A DNA stretch of 64,000 bases from Acidimicrobiia bacterium (GCA_022822905.1 JAJDYE010000014.1:60922-124921), one strand, 5' to 3'. Counted from the first letter of the stretch, positions 54,985-63,793 are shown. A program made the numbers and translations. The notes: generated by a model not told the origin, from the sequence alone.

Positions 54985-57216
54985 ATGCCAGCGACCGCGC
55001 TCACCGAGGGGCTGAACCCGGCCCAGATTGACGCGGTCACCCATCCCGGAGGCCCCATTCTGGTGATCGCCGGGGCCGGGTCGGGCAAGACCCGAGTGCT
55101 CACGCACCGCATCGCCTACCTCATCGATGAACTGGGCATATCCCCGTTCGCCCTGCTGGCCATCACCTTCACCAACAAGGCGGCCCAAGAAATGAAGCAC
55201 CGGGTGGGCGCCCTGGTGGGCCCGGTGGCCGACAAGATGTGGGTGAGCACGTTCCACTCCGCCTGCGCCCGCATCCTGCGCTACGAGCACGAGGTCATCG
55301 ACTTCCCCTCCAGCTTCACCATCTACGACCAGGCCGACTCGGTGCGGCTCACCCGCTACATCCTCAACGATTTCGGCTTCGACCCCAAGCAGATGCCCCC
55401 CCGGTCGATTCACGCCGCCATCAGCGCGGCCAAAAACGAGATGACCAGCGTGGCCCAGTACAAAGACCGGGCCTCCAACGTGTTCGAGCGCCGCATCGGT
55501 GAGATCTACGACGAGTACCAGCAGCGCCTCCGCCGGGCCGGGGCCATGGACTTCGACGATCTGCTGGGCACCACCGTGGACCTTTTCCGGCAACGGCCCG
55601 ATGTGCTGGACCGCTACCGCCGCCGTTTCGAGCACGTATTGGTGGACGAGTATCAGGACACCAACAGCGTGCAGAACCAACTGGTGCTGCTGCTGGGCCA
55701 AGAGCATCGCAATGTGTTCGTGGTGGGCGACGCCGACCAGTCGGTGTACCGCTTCCGAGGGGCCGACATCCGCAACATCCTGGAGTTCGAGCGGGCCTTC
55801 GAGGACGCCACCGTGGTGCTGTTGGAGCAGAACTACCGTTCAACCCAGCGCATCCTCAGCGCGGCCAACGCGGTGATCGCCAACAACCTCAGTCGCAAGC
55901 CCAAGAATCTGTGGTCCGACCAATCCGACGGCGAGCGCATCGTCCGCTTCTGCGCCTCCGACGAGTATGAGGAGGCCCGCTGGGTGGTGCGGGAAGCGTT
56001 CCGGCTTCACGACGACGAGCAGTACCGCTGGGATGAGATGGCGGTGTTCTACCGCACCAACGCCCAGAGCCGGGTGGTGGAGGAGCTGCTCATGGAGGCC
56101 GGGGTGCCCTACCAGCTCATCGGCGGCACCCGGTTCTACGACCGCCGGGAGGTCAAGGATGCGCTGGCCTACCTGCGAGTGACGGTCAACCCCGGAGACG
56201 CAGTGAGCCTGCGCCGGGTGCTGAACACCCCCAAACGGGGGGTGGGCGACGGCTCGGTGGCCAAGCTGGAGGCATGGGCCGAGTCCCACGGCCTAACGCT
56301 CATGGATGCCCTGGGACACGCCGCCGAGGCCGGGATCAAGGGTCGGGCGCTGAGCGGTATTCAGACGTTCTTGAATGTGATCGCCAATGCCCGGGAACGC
56401 CTCGATGGAGAGCCGGCTGCGGTGCTGGAGCACCTGCTGGAAAAGAGCGGCTATCTCGACCAGTTGGAGGCCGAGGCGGCCAGTGAGACCACGGGGAACA
56501 CCGAGGTCAGCGTGCAGGCCCAGGGTCGGCTGGAGAACCTCGACGAGCTGATTACTGCGGCCACCGAGAGCGAGAACGTGAGCGACTTCCTCGAGCTAGT
56601 CAGCCTGGTGTCTGACACCGATGAGATGACCGACGATTCCATGCTCACCCTGATGACTCTTCACTCGGCCAAGGGCCTCGAATACCCCGTGGTGTTCTTG
56701 ATCGGAATGGAAGAGGGCATATTCCCCCACATCCGCTCGATCACCGAGCCCGACGAGCTCGAAGAGGAGCGCCGACTGGCCTATGTGGGCATCACTCGGG
56801 CCCAACAGCGCCTTTATCTGACCCATGCCTGGACTCGAAACGTTCACGGCGCCTCGATGTACAACGCGCCGTCCAGGTTCCTGGAGGAGATTCCCGAAGA
56901 GCTAGTTGACGACCGCGGCACCAGCCGATCCCACTTGCGCCAGTCGGGCTACCACCGAGAAACCGCCCAGGAATCCAGCTCTTTCCCTGGTCGGGATCGC
57001 ATGGTGGACGCCGCCCAAGCCGCCCGAACCCCGGTGGAGGCCGACCTCAACCCGGTCCATCTCGTGGTGGGCGACGACGTGAACCATGCGAAGTTCGGCC
57101 TCGGCGTGGTAACCGACGTGAAAGGGGCAGGCGGCGACGCCGAGATCACCGTCAACTTCACCACCGAAGGCACCAAAGTGCTTATGGCCTCGTTCGCTCG
57201 CCTCGAAAAGGTCTGA
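54985..57216 (+). CDS. pcrA: ATP-dependent DNA helicase PcrA/UvrD
   Basis: The 743-residue superfamily 1A helicase has all motifs in order: Q-motif LNPAQIDAV, Walker A AGAGSGKT (29-36), TFTNKAAQEMK, VDEYQDTN, GDADQSVYRFRGAD, LEQNYRST, TLHSAKGLEYPVV and VGITRAQQRLYLTHA. A C-terminal Tudor-like segment ends VLMASFARLEKV. It unwinds DNA in repair and replication. A decayed fragment of a second copy lies at 60344. Confidence 0.97.
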   Translation: MPATALTEGLNPAQIDAVTHPGGPILVIAGAGSGKTRVLTHRIAYLIDELGISPFALLAITFTNKAAQEMKHRVGALVGPVADKMWVSTFHSACARILRYEHEVIDFPSSFTIYDQADSVRLTRYILNDFGFDPKQMPPRSIHAAISAAKNEMTSVAQYKDRASNVFERRIGEIYDEYQQRLRRAGAMDFDDLLGTTVDLFRQRPDVLDRYRRRFEHVLVDEYQDTNSVQNQLVLLLGQEHRNVFVVGDADQSVYRFRGADIRNILEFERAFEDATVVLLEQNYRSTQRILSAANAVIANNLSRKPKNLWSDQSDGERIVRFCASDEYEEARWVVREAFRLHDDEQYRWDEMAVFYRTNAQSRVVEELLMEAGVPYQLIGGTRFYDRREVKDALAYLRVTVNPGDAVSLRRVLNTPKRGVGDGSVAKLEAWAESHGLTLMDALGHAAEAGIKGRALSGIQTFLNVIANARERLDGEPAAVLEHLLEKSGYLDQLEAEAASETTGNTEVSVQAQGRLENLDELITAATESENVSDFLELVSLVSDTDEMTDDSMLTLMTLHSAKGLEYPVVFLIGMEEGIFPHIRSITEPDELEEERRLAYVGITRAQQRLYLTHAWTRNVHGASMYNAPSRFLEEIPEELVDDRGTSRSHLRQSGYHRETAQESSSFPGRDRMVDAAQAARTPVEADLNPVHLVVGDDVNHAKFGLGVVTDVKGAGGDAEITVNFTTEGTKVLMASFARLEKV

Positions 57217-57225
57217 CCTTGAGGT

Positions 57226-58668
57226 TCACTCGGGGAGCGTGAGGCTGGTTTGGGGCTGGTTGCTCAGGCTCATGGCTTGTTCGCACTGGCTTTGGTGTCT
57301 GGATGGCGTGTCGTGGGTGCAGTAGTGCTCAACGGTTCGTATGTCCAACACCGTGGCGCTTGCACCGGCTTTTTTGCAGGGGTGTATCTGAGGTTCGTGG
57401 GGCTGTTTATGATCGCCATAGCGGTTGTCGTTGAAGTCGGGCAGGCTGATTGGGTCGGCGATGACCCGGTCTCCGGTGGTCATCGGTCCGATGTCGCCGT
57501 TCCACAGCGACCAGGCGTCTTCGTCGAAGCGTACCTGGGGGTAGGGCAGTTCCAGCAAAACGGCTAGCGGTCGCCCGTCGGGGCCGGTGTGCTTCCAGGA
57601 GTCCCCCCACAGCACCGCTTGGGTCTTAGAGGCTGCTGTGGGGTACAAGTACACGCACTTCCGCTCCAGGTAGTAGCGCGGCGGCGCGGGCTCTATAGAC
57701 AAGATCCCCACTAGCTTGGACAGCTCCGGCTCCAGCTCCATGTCGGGATGGTACGGGTGCATGTCGAGAAACGGCGGCGGAACCATTTGTGTGACAGGAG
57801 GCGGCTCGCCGGGGCTCTGGTCGGCAGAGGGCGGCTCTACAACCGGCGCGAGCCCCTCACGTTCCAGCAAATCCCCCTGGTTCCAAGGCCTCTTGTCCTC
57901 CACGCATACGCGCTGCCATTCTTGTTCTGCGGAGGGCCACTCTGGCGGATCTTGTGTGCAATACCACTTGATCGACGTCAAACCGGGTGTCGTCTCGACC
58001 CCGTGGGCGGCGCAGGCATCCCAAAACAAATACAGGTCGTAGTGCTCCTTGCCTCCCACATCGTAGCTGCTACCGCCTCCGGCTCCTACTCGGTCTCCGT
58101 GGGAGATAGGAATGTCGCCGTTCCACAGCGTCTGGGTGCTCTCATCAAAGCGCACGTCGGGATAGGGCAGCGACAACGCCAAACGGAATCGCCTCCCGTC
58201 TGCTGACCGATAGTCCGGGTCCGGGAAGAAATAAACGCAAGGCGGCTCTATAGACACAATTCCCGGCACGTCCTCCGCCGGGAATTGGATTTCGGGGTGG
58301 TTCGCGAACATGCCCGCGACCGGTGGCCTCGGCCAATCAGCGTCGTGCTGAGCTTTACCCTCTTCTCGTCCCCCTACCGACCCTTCGGCCGATTGATCTT
58401 CCCCGCCCCCTTCGGACTCGACCGCCGCCGAAAGAGCGGCCGAGGGCAGATCCACCGCTGCCTGAGGCTCAGACGAGCACCCTGCAAAGGCCAACGCCAA
58501 ACATATCAACACAACTTTGCACCGAACCGCTCTACCGCCACAAAACGCCGCGCGGCTCAATGCGGATAGCCATCTATCGCCGTGTGCATCTTGCCGTGAT
58601 TTGTGCCACTTGTAGCGGTTTTGATCTTTGCCAGTCATCTGGAGCTTCTCGGTGAGGTCACGGGGCAC
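57226..58668 (-). CDS. Lipoprotein with tandemly duplicated Cys-containing domain
   Basis: The protein (up to 480 residues) has a hydrophobic stretch ending in LALAFAGC, a lipobox. The mature part has two homologous domains: SIEPPCVYFFP, LSLPYPDVRFDE, TLWNGDIP, HGDRV in the first, and SIEPAP, KCVYLYP, LELPYPQVRFDE, SLWNGDIG, TGDRV in the second. Both end in Cys-rich segments with WYC/HYC. I know no family for it. The start is uncertain: GTG 58668 overlaps the protease stop, and ATG 58638 is another option. Coupling with the protease suggests a joint function at the cell surface, perhaps as a target, chaperone or inhibitor. Confidence 0.7.
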   Translation of the reverse strand: MPRDLTEKLQMTGKDQNRYKWHKSRQDAHGDRWLSALSRAAFCGGRAVRCKVVLICLALAFAGCSSEPQAAVDLPSAALSAAVESEGGGEDQSAEGSVGGREEGKAQHDADWPRPPVAGMFANHPEIQFPAEDVPGIVSIEPPCVYFFPDPDYRSADGRRFRLALSLPYPDVRFDESTQTLWNGDIPISHGDRVGAGGGSSYDVGGKEHYDLYLFWDACAAHGVETTPGLTSIKWYCTQDPPEWPSAEQEWQRVCVEDKRPWNQGDLLEREGLAPVVEPPSADQSPGEPPPVTQMVPPPFLDMHPYHPDMELEPELSKLVGILSIEPAPPRYYLERKCVYLYPTAASKTQAVLWGDSWKHTGPDGRPLAVLLELPYPQVRFDEDAWSLWNGDIGPMTTGDRVIADPISLPDFNDNRYGDHKQPHEPQIHPCKKAGASATVLDIRTVEHYCTHDTPSRHQSQCEQAMSLSNQPQTSLTLPE

Positions 58669-60121
58669 TGAGCGTGGCAGGCTCGGTGAGCACGTCTACT
58701 CCAAGGAAGGCTTCGACCTCTCGGATCGCCGAGAACGACACCCACTTTCCTCCCGATGTGCAATCGTCCTTATTGTTGACACCTGCCATTATCCCGTAGG
58801 CCTTTCCGCCCCTATAGAATGGTCCGCCGCTGTCGCCTCCGCAGCCTTTCAGCCATTGGCCGTGTACCCTCACGAACACGGCTGCGCAGTCGGTTCTCGC
58901 GCCGCTGGCATCGCGGCAGGGATGACCGCTCCATTCCAGCTGATGGTCGATGCTGATGACAGTGCCGCAGGATATCCCGCTGCTCTTCCCGGTGTGGCAC
59001 ACGTAATGGCCAGGCATGTCGGCGCGGGTGATGGTTCCGGTGACGTCGCAGTATGGGTTGGGATAGCTGGCGGGGTCGCGGCAAAGGTAGTCGTCAGTCA
59101 CATTGTGGGATCCGCTGGTGGGGGCGGGAATGCGGTGGAGTTGGGCGTCGGCGGTGGCGCTCAGCCAGCCGTACGCGAACGGCAGCGACACACCGCTCAT
59201 GCTCACCGCCTCGTTGTCAGTAGGGAAATCACCGCCGCAGTGGCCGGCGGTGATGATGCCGTAGTAGGAGCTGCGGCGGCGATCTCGCCGGACGGTGAAC
59301 CCCGAGGTGCAGTCGCTCATTGCTTCGCCGCCTTGGAAGCTCGCCGCTGGGGCGATGCCGCGGCCGTCGGCGACCTCGAATGCCACCTTAATGTGGTCTT
59401 GGAGCAGTTCTGCGACCTCAGCCGCGCTCTGCTCGAACGTCTGCTCGGACACCACTCCCAGTGGGCCGACCTCAGGTGCTAGGGCGGGGTCTATGCCGAC
59501 GCGGACAGCATTGTCCGCCATGTCGGTCTCCAAGAAGGTGACCACCGCGGCCAAATCCGGTCCTACCTGGTCGCCCTCGAGTTCACCGGGCAAGCCCGGG
59601 GCGGCTTGGCCCTTGGCACCGGTGTTACCCATTGCGCCGGTGCCTGGGACAGGGTTTTGGGCCGTGAAGAGCTTTTCTGATAGGTCGCTCTGCGCGGCTT
59701 GGAGGTCGGCGTAGCTGTGCCGGGCACCGGTGCGGATTTCCACATCGCTGTGAGCGTTGGCCACCGCTGACGCAGCAGCGCTGGCGGGTTCGGCCCCGGT
59801 GAGCAGCACCCAGCCTCCGAAGCCGCTGCGGTGGTCTATGCCCCACCCGGCCAGTCGCGCTGTTTCAAGACCGCGGATCGACGCCAGAGCCTTCTGGACC
59901 ACCTCAATGCGTGCTAGGCGGCGGCGGGCCTCAGCATGTGACACCGAGTACTCCAACGCATACGATTCCACCACCACATCGACCGACTCCGCGGTCGAAC
60001 TTTGCTCTATTGGCTGAGGCTGCTTGTCGTCAGCCGCGTATACCGTGCCCGCGGTTGTCGCACCAACAGCAAACAGTCCAATTGCGCAGAGCAGGATTGC
60101 CCGTCGCTTCTTCCACTTCAT
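58658..60121 (-). CDS. Secreted trypsin-fold serine protease (streptogrisin-like) with collagen-like linker
   Basis: The 487-residue protein has a signal peptide (KKRRAILLCAIGLFAVGATTAG), a long propeptide-like region, a short collagen-like Gly-x-y stretch (GTGAMGNTGAKG, about 170-190), and a chymotrypsin-fold domain. The triad fits His in IITAGHCGG, Asp in TADAQL, and Ser in GCGGDSGGPF. Several cysteine pairs fit secretion. GGAGGTG precedes the ATG. A 43-bp palindromic repeat lies 140 bases upstream. Confidence 0.88.
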   Translation of the reverse strand: MKWKKRRAILLCAIGLFAVGATTAGTVYAADDKQPQPIEQSSTAESVDVVVESYALEYSVSHAEARRRLARIEVVQKALASIRGLETARLAGWGIDHRSGFGGWVLLTGAEPASAAASAVANAHSDVEIRTGARHSYADLQAAQSDLSEKLFTAQNPVPGTGAMGNTGAKGQAAPGLPGELEGDQVGPDLAAVVTFLETDMADNAVRVGIDPALAPEVGPLGVVSEQTFEQSAAEVAELLQDHIKVAFEVADGRGIAPAASFQGGEAMSDCTSGFTVRRDRRRSSYYGIITAGHCGGDFPTDNEAVSMSGVSLPFAYGWLSATADAQLHRIPAPTSGSHNVTDDYLCRDPASYPNPYCDVTGTITRADMPGHYVCHTGKSSGISCGTVISIDHQLEWSGHPCRDASGARTDCAAVFVRVHGQWLKGCGGDSGGPFYRGGKAYGIMAGVNNKDDCTSGGKWVSFSAIREVEAFLGVDVLTEPATLSAP

Positions 60122-60157
60122 TTGGCACCTCCGATTCTGGGCTTCACCCGTTGTCTT

Positions 60158-60181
60158 GAGTCTGGGATTGAGTCTGGGATT
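60158..60181. repeat. 12-bp tandem repeat in protease leader
   Basis: GAGTCTGGGATT occurs twice in tandem, with a partial third copy, between the protease gene and its palindromic repeat. It probably lies in the 5' UTR. Confidence 0.7.
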
Positions 60182-60260
60182 GAGAATGTCTCTCTTGGTT
60201 CGTTTCCATACATCTTCAAATGAACGTATGTCGGCTTCACGGGTCTTTCAATCAAAATGG

Positions 60261-60303
60261 GTGTCAAAACATGACAAGTTTTTGTCATGTTTTGACACTT
60301 GAC
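60261..60303. repeat. 43-bp palindromic repeat, copy A
   Basis: Two perfect 17-base arms (GTGTCAAAACATGACAA) flank a GTTT loop, followed by TTGAC. The same 43 bases occur at 63751. Each arm contains TGTCA-N5-TGACA, itself an inverted repeat, so it may hold two operator sites. It is 140 bases upstream of the protease start. Reading the minus strand, TTGACA in the last arm could be a -35 box. Confidence 0.85.
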
Positions 60304-60343
60304 GATGCCGAGGCGAGGGTGTACAGGGCGGTTTGTTTTGGTG

Positions 60344-60454
60344 TTCGAGCGGGTTTTCGAGGGTGCCATCGTGGTCCTGTGAGAGCAGAACTACCGCTCC
60401 ACTGCTGGCGTCCGGGTGCTGCTCGCCTCCTACGCCCGGCTGGAGAAGCTCTGA
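60344..60454 (+). pseudogene. Decayed pcrA/uvrD fragment
   Basis: Translation gives FERVFEGAIVVL, a stop, EQNYRST, then a jump to GVRVLLASYARLEKL and a stop. The first part matches FERAFEDATVVLLEQNYRST of the intact PcrA, the second its last residues (TKVLMASFARLEKV). About 1.3 kb is deleted between them. It is a remnant of a second helicase gene in the same orientation. Confidence 0.8.
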
Positions 60455-60514
60455 CCCCGGTTTCTTTCTTGCTTAGCGCAGGAAGGGGGACATTTGCGGG
60501 GCATTCTCGCTTGC

Positions 60515-60526
60515 TACGGTGGCCTC
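60515..60526 (+). promoter_or_regulatory. Leaderless-type -10 element for first HTH regulator
   Basis: TACGGT is followed by six bases and the GTG start. The second regulator has TATCCT at the same spacing. This is the layout of actinobacterial leaderless promoters. Confidence 0.45.
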
Positions 60527-61255
60527 GTGGAACTGGGTCGGGCAGAGTGGGGCGCTGTGAATTCCTTTGCGGTGCGGACGGCTCATTTTGCTGAGTGCGT
60601 GGTTGAGGCTCACAGCTTGGGCCATGGGCCGGGTCGGCACCGCAAACCGTGGGGAGCTGGCTTTCAGCGCGAAGCCGGTCCTGTTTACGCGCAGACGCTG
60701 AGCGCCGTCTATCTGAGGGGTGTTGCCGATGCCAGCGGCTATTGCGCGGGGTTGATGGACAACATGTCGCCCGGCGGTGAGATGGCTGACGACTGGGAGG
60801 TAGTCGCAACGTTCTTGCGGACGACGGCCGATGGACTGCTCGAATTGCCCGATGTTGCCTCGGTAGCCACGGGAGCTGGGGCTGAAGAGATCGGGTCGGC
60901 GCCTCCACCGGTGTTGCGCTATGAGCTGTTCGCAGAGTTGCTGGACACTTCCGGCGTCGCCCGCCTTCAGGAGGCTGCTGAGGCGGTGGCGCGTTGTTGC
61001 GAGTCGCACTTGGAGGTTGTGCCCAGCGCCGAAGAGCTGGAGTGGATCGTCTCGGTGGCAGCCCAAGAGCCGATAGCCGAGCTGGCAGAGCGCCATAGCA
61101 CTTCGGCTCGGGGGATGTACCGGCGGCTTGAGAAAATGTGGGCCCGCCTCGGTGTCCGCAACCAGGTGCAGGGAGTGGCCTTGGCGGTCGAGCGGGGGTG
61201 GATAGCTCCTCCGCCGGTGCGGGCGGGAGGCCTCGAACGTCCCGCCAGGCTTTAG
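60527..61255 (+). CDS. HTH regulator, paralogue 1
   Basis: The 242-residue protein has an N-terminal helical domain with EAHSLGHGPGRH and a C-terminal LuxR-like helix-turn-helix (AELAERHSTSARGMYRRLEKMW, in part; then LGVRNQVQGVALAVERGWI). It is a clear paralogue of the next gene. I chose GTG 60527 because it gives exactly the same distance (26 residues) to EAHSLG as in the paralogue and follows a -10-like box. No receiver or known sensor domain is visible. The family is unknown to me. Confidence 0.7.
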   Translation: MELGRAEWGAVNSFAVRTAHFAECVVEAHSLGHGPGRHRKPWGAGFQREAGPVYAQTLSAVYLRGVADASGYCAGLMDNMSPGGEMADDWEVVATFLRTTADGLLELPDVASVATGAGAEEIGSAPPPVLRYELFAELLDTSGVARLQEAAEAVARCCESHLEVVPSAEELEWIVSVAAQEPIAELAERHSTSARGMYRRLEKMWARLGVRNQVQGVALAVERGWIAPPPVRAGGLERPARL

Positions 61256-61260
61256 GGCCG

Positions 61261-61272
61261 TATCCTTGTTGC
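61261..61272 (+). promoter_or_regulatory. Leaderless-type -10 element for second HTH regulator
   Basis: TATCCT is six bases before GTG 61273, matching the paralogue upstream. No ribosome binding site is seen, in keeping with leaderless translation. Confidence 0.5.
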
Positions 61273-61971
61273 GTGCTCATCAGCGACCAGCAGCTCAGCG
61301 TGGTATCCGACCACGCCGCTCCCATTGAGCGATATGCGATGCGGGTTATAGAGGCACACAGTCTGGGTTACGGGCCTGGTGAGCATGAAGACATCTGCGA
61401 CGTGGGGCTTCAGCGCAAGGCGCGAGAGGTGTGGAAGGAGACGCTGCCACCTCAATTCCTGGAGCGGGTAGCCGATTCCTACGGGCGGTGCGCTCAGATG
61501 ATGGCCGCGGCGCTGCCCGACGACTCCGCTGCTGAGGAGTGGGAGACCTTTGGCCGGTACCTGCGGGCGGTCGCAACCGCAATAGTCGAAGACCCAGACC
61601 TTTGGATTCGCCAATCACCGCCCGAGACCTCCGATATCGGAGAATTGCCCGAAGTGATCCGCTACGAGAAGCTTGCCGAGCTCATGCGCCCCGATGCGGC
61701 GGAAAGGCTACGGGATGCGGCCGCAGCAGTGGCTCGGTATTGCCGGTTCAACTCGTCTATAGCGCCTGATGAGACCCAGCTAGCCTGCCTGCAAGGCTTG
61801 GCCAATGGAGAAAAGCACGCCGATCTCGCTCGCCGTCTCGGCTACTCGGAACGCCACCTCCAGCGCATCCTCGCCGACATGTGGGTTCAGCTCGGGGTCG
61901 ATAGCCCCATAGACGGCGTGGCCTTCGCCGTAGCCCAAGGCTGGGTCACCGTGCCTCGCGACATCGCGTAG
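61273..61971 (+). CDS. HTH regulator, paralogue 2
   Basis: The 232-residue protein shares EAHSLGYGPGEH, GLQRKAREVW and FLERVADSYGRCAQMM with the gene before it, and a C-terminal helix-turn-helix (ADLARRLGYSERHLQRILADMW, in part). The two are adjacent and in tandem, a gene duplication. They sit between the protease and phospholipase genes that carry the palindromic repeat, making them candidate regulators of these. Confidence 0.72.
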   Translation: MLISDQQLSVVSDHAAPIERYAMRVIEAHSLGYGPGEHEDICDVGLQRKAREVWKETLPPQFLERVADSYGRCAQMMAAALPDDSAAEEWETFGRYLRAVATAIVEDPDLWIRQSPPETSDIGELPEVIRYEKLAELMRPDAAERLRDAAAAVARYCRFNSSIAPDETQLACLQGLANGEKHADLARRLGYSERHLQRILADMWVQLGVDSPIDGVAFAVAQGWVTVPRDIA

Positions 61972-62100
61972 AGATTACATCCCGCATAGGGGGGTGAACT
62001 CCACCGGTCGGTCGCAGACTCTGGCAACCGGCCATCATGGCCGATCTGTCGCGACCACCGCTGGAGTTCGCTCACGATCAACGCGTCGGCCAGACTCCGG

Positions 62101-62469
62101 TCATATGCTGCGGTCATGAATTAGGCGCATAATTCCTAACACTGCAAGAGCCAAAATTACACCATAAAACCACGATAGAAAGACATGGCCAACCCAAGTC
62201 AGCGATGATTGTGAATTCCCAGAGAGTATTCCAAGCACAACCATTAGTATTGCAAACGCACTACCCATCAATGCCAGACCCGTGTTTCTTACTGGAGCGC
62301 GTGCCGCAATTAGAATTGAAGGAGTTGCCCCCAATACAACTATCCAACCGACTCGAAGAATATTGTAGTGCCCCCAATGTCCGATACGATGCACTTCAAT
62401 TTCGCCCAGAATTGCTCCAAATAGTGTATAACAGTACAACCTGACGATTTTTGTCTTGTATGAGAACAT
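62101..62469 (-). CDS. Small membrane protein after phospholipase gene
   Basis: The 122-residue protein (from ATG 62469; a TTG at 62505 overlaps the phospholipase stop) has about four membrane segments, for example IVVLGATPSILIAA and FYGVILALAVLGIM. The gene is AT-rich compared with the window. It directly follows the secreted phospholipase gene, an arrangement seen for immunity proteins. No family recognised. Confidence 0.55.
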   Translation of the reverse strand: MFSYKTKIVRLYCYTLFGAILGEIEVHRIGHWGHYNILRVGWIVVLGATPSILIAARAPVRNTGLALMGSAFAILMVVLGILSGNSQSSLTWVGHVFLSWFYGVILALAVLGIMRLIHDRSI

Positions 62470-62489
62470 AGGAGGCAATATGTGATTAG

Positions 62490-63677
62490 TCAGTAACAAA
62501 CCCAATTAGGACATAGGGATACTACAGCATAGATAGCTTGGGCTGTTGTTTCACAAATACGTGATTGAGGAAAACTTCGATTAGAACAGTCATAATTCAT
62601 ATCGTCCAGCATGATTGAGTCACAATTTACCTTGGTCACATTTTCATAATTCAATCTATCAGAGTGGCCAAGATCGTAGCAGTAGTCGTGACCCTTGCAG
62701 GCTTGATTGAAGTCGTATATCACTCCAAATATTGATTCATCACGTTCCGACACCCCTGCAGAGCAGTCGCCGTTGGCTTTTCCGACTCTCCAGCGGTTGA
62801 AGTGTTCGATCCATTGGGGGTAGTAGCCTCTGGCAATGATGTCGGCGTATCTTGGGCATTTGTGACCGTTGAGATACTGGCTGGCTGTGCCTGTGGTGGT
62901 GACTTGATGCTGTGAGTAACAGCGGAAGGTGTGGTAGGTGGGGTCGGCGACGACGGGCCAAGAAGTCACGCTGCTGGTGTCGACAGTGATTATTATGCTG
63001 GTTTTGCTGACTGTCTGGGTTATGGGCACTGATTGTCCGTTGGCGTCGAGGGCCCAGGGGGCGAGTATCGAGCCGATCACCAGGTTGTTCTCGTTGACAA
63101 AGACCGCTCCCCCGTTGTCCAGGCTGACTACTGAGATGTTTTGGTCTAGTTCAAGCTTCACGGTGTAGGACTTCGGTGCTCGAGCGTCTTCTAGGACGGC
63201 CATCATCCTGTAGCCGCGGCTTCCCTCGAGCCCCTGCACGAGCCAGCGGGAACCCTCGCTGATTTGAAGGCCGGTTACACCGACAGCGCCGACTTGCTTT
63301 TGGGTGCCATCGAGTATGAAGGCTACGCCGCAGTCGGATTCCAGTTTACCCTCTACAAAGGCCGGGTCTGCGCTGTCAGACTGGCTGAGCAGCTCCGTGT
63401 GCTCGTCCAAGATCTTCAGCGCAGAGTCATCGTAGGACGAGTAATCCGCAATCTGCCCGACAGCCCCATTTGTCGAAACGGGGATATCGTCTGTTGGCCC
63501 TGGCGGAGTGGGACTACCGGCGCTATCTGTTGCGTTCCCAGTGCTACCGCAGCTTGACGTCCCACCAGAAATAGGTTCACCGGAAGCCGTAAGTGGCAAC
63601 GCGGTTGCGACCAAGCAGAAGATGACAACGATGAAGACTTTCGCTCTGGTCTGTCGGAAATGACGATGGATTCTCAT
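62490..63677 (-). CDS. Secreted phospholipase A2-like protein
   Basis: The 395-residue protein has a signal peptide (VFIVVIFCLVATALPLTAS), a 230-residue N-terminal beta-rich domain, and a C-terminal domain with DFNQACKGHDYCYDLG and CDSIMLDDMNYDC, the His-Asp catalytic helix and disulfide pattern of prokaryotic phospholipase A2. AGGAGG precedes the ATG. The catalytic third is clearly AT-richer than the N-terminal part, suggesting a mosaic. The 43-bp palindrome is 74 bases upstream. Confidence 0.82.
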   Translation of the reverse strand: MRIHRHFRQTRAKVFIVVIFCLVATALPLTASGEPISGGTSSCGSTGNATDSAGSPTPPGPTDDIPVSTNGAVGQIADYSSYDDSALKILDEHTELLSQSDSADPAFVEGKLESDCGVAFILDGTQKQVGAVGVTGLQISEGSRWLVQGLEGSRGYRMMAVLEDARAPKSYTVKLELDQNISVVSLDNGGAVFVNENNLVIGSILAPWALDANGQSVPITQTVSKTSIIITVDTSSVTSWPVVADPTYHTFRCYSQHQVTTTGTASQYLNGHKCPRYADIIARGYYPQWIEHFNRWRVGKANGDCSAGVSERDESIFGVIYDFNQACKGHDYCYDLGHSDRLNYENVTKVNCDSIMLDDMNYDCSNRSFPQSRICETTAQAIYAVVSLCPNWVCY

Positions 63678-63750
63678 ATCTTCCTCCTGCGCCGTGATTC
63701 AACTCTTGCTCAAAGATACCGAGAAGGAAACTTGTGTGGAAGCAAAAACA

Positions 63751-63793
63751 GTGTCAAAACATGACAAGTTTTTGTCATGTTTTGACACTTGAC
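63751..63793. repeat. 43-bp palindromic repeat, copy B
   Basis: This copy is identical to 60261-60303. It lies between the phospholipase start and the stop of the partial gene at the window edge. On the minus strand the stem is followed by TGTTTTTG, so here it could also terminate the upstream gene. Similarity to copy A continues weakly for about 30 bases on the plus-strand side (GA-GCGA--G-GTA pattern). Confidence 0.85.

Noticed and set aside
61887..62117. 76-codon minus-strand frame overlapping the second regulator
   Set aside because: Half of it is antisense to the regulator, and there is no ribosome binding site or recognisable domain. A small remnant gene at 61980-62117 cannot be excluded.
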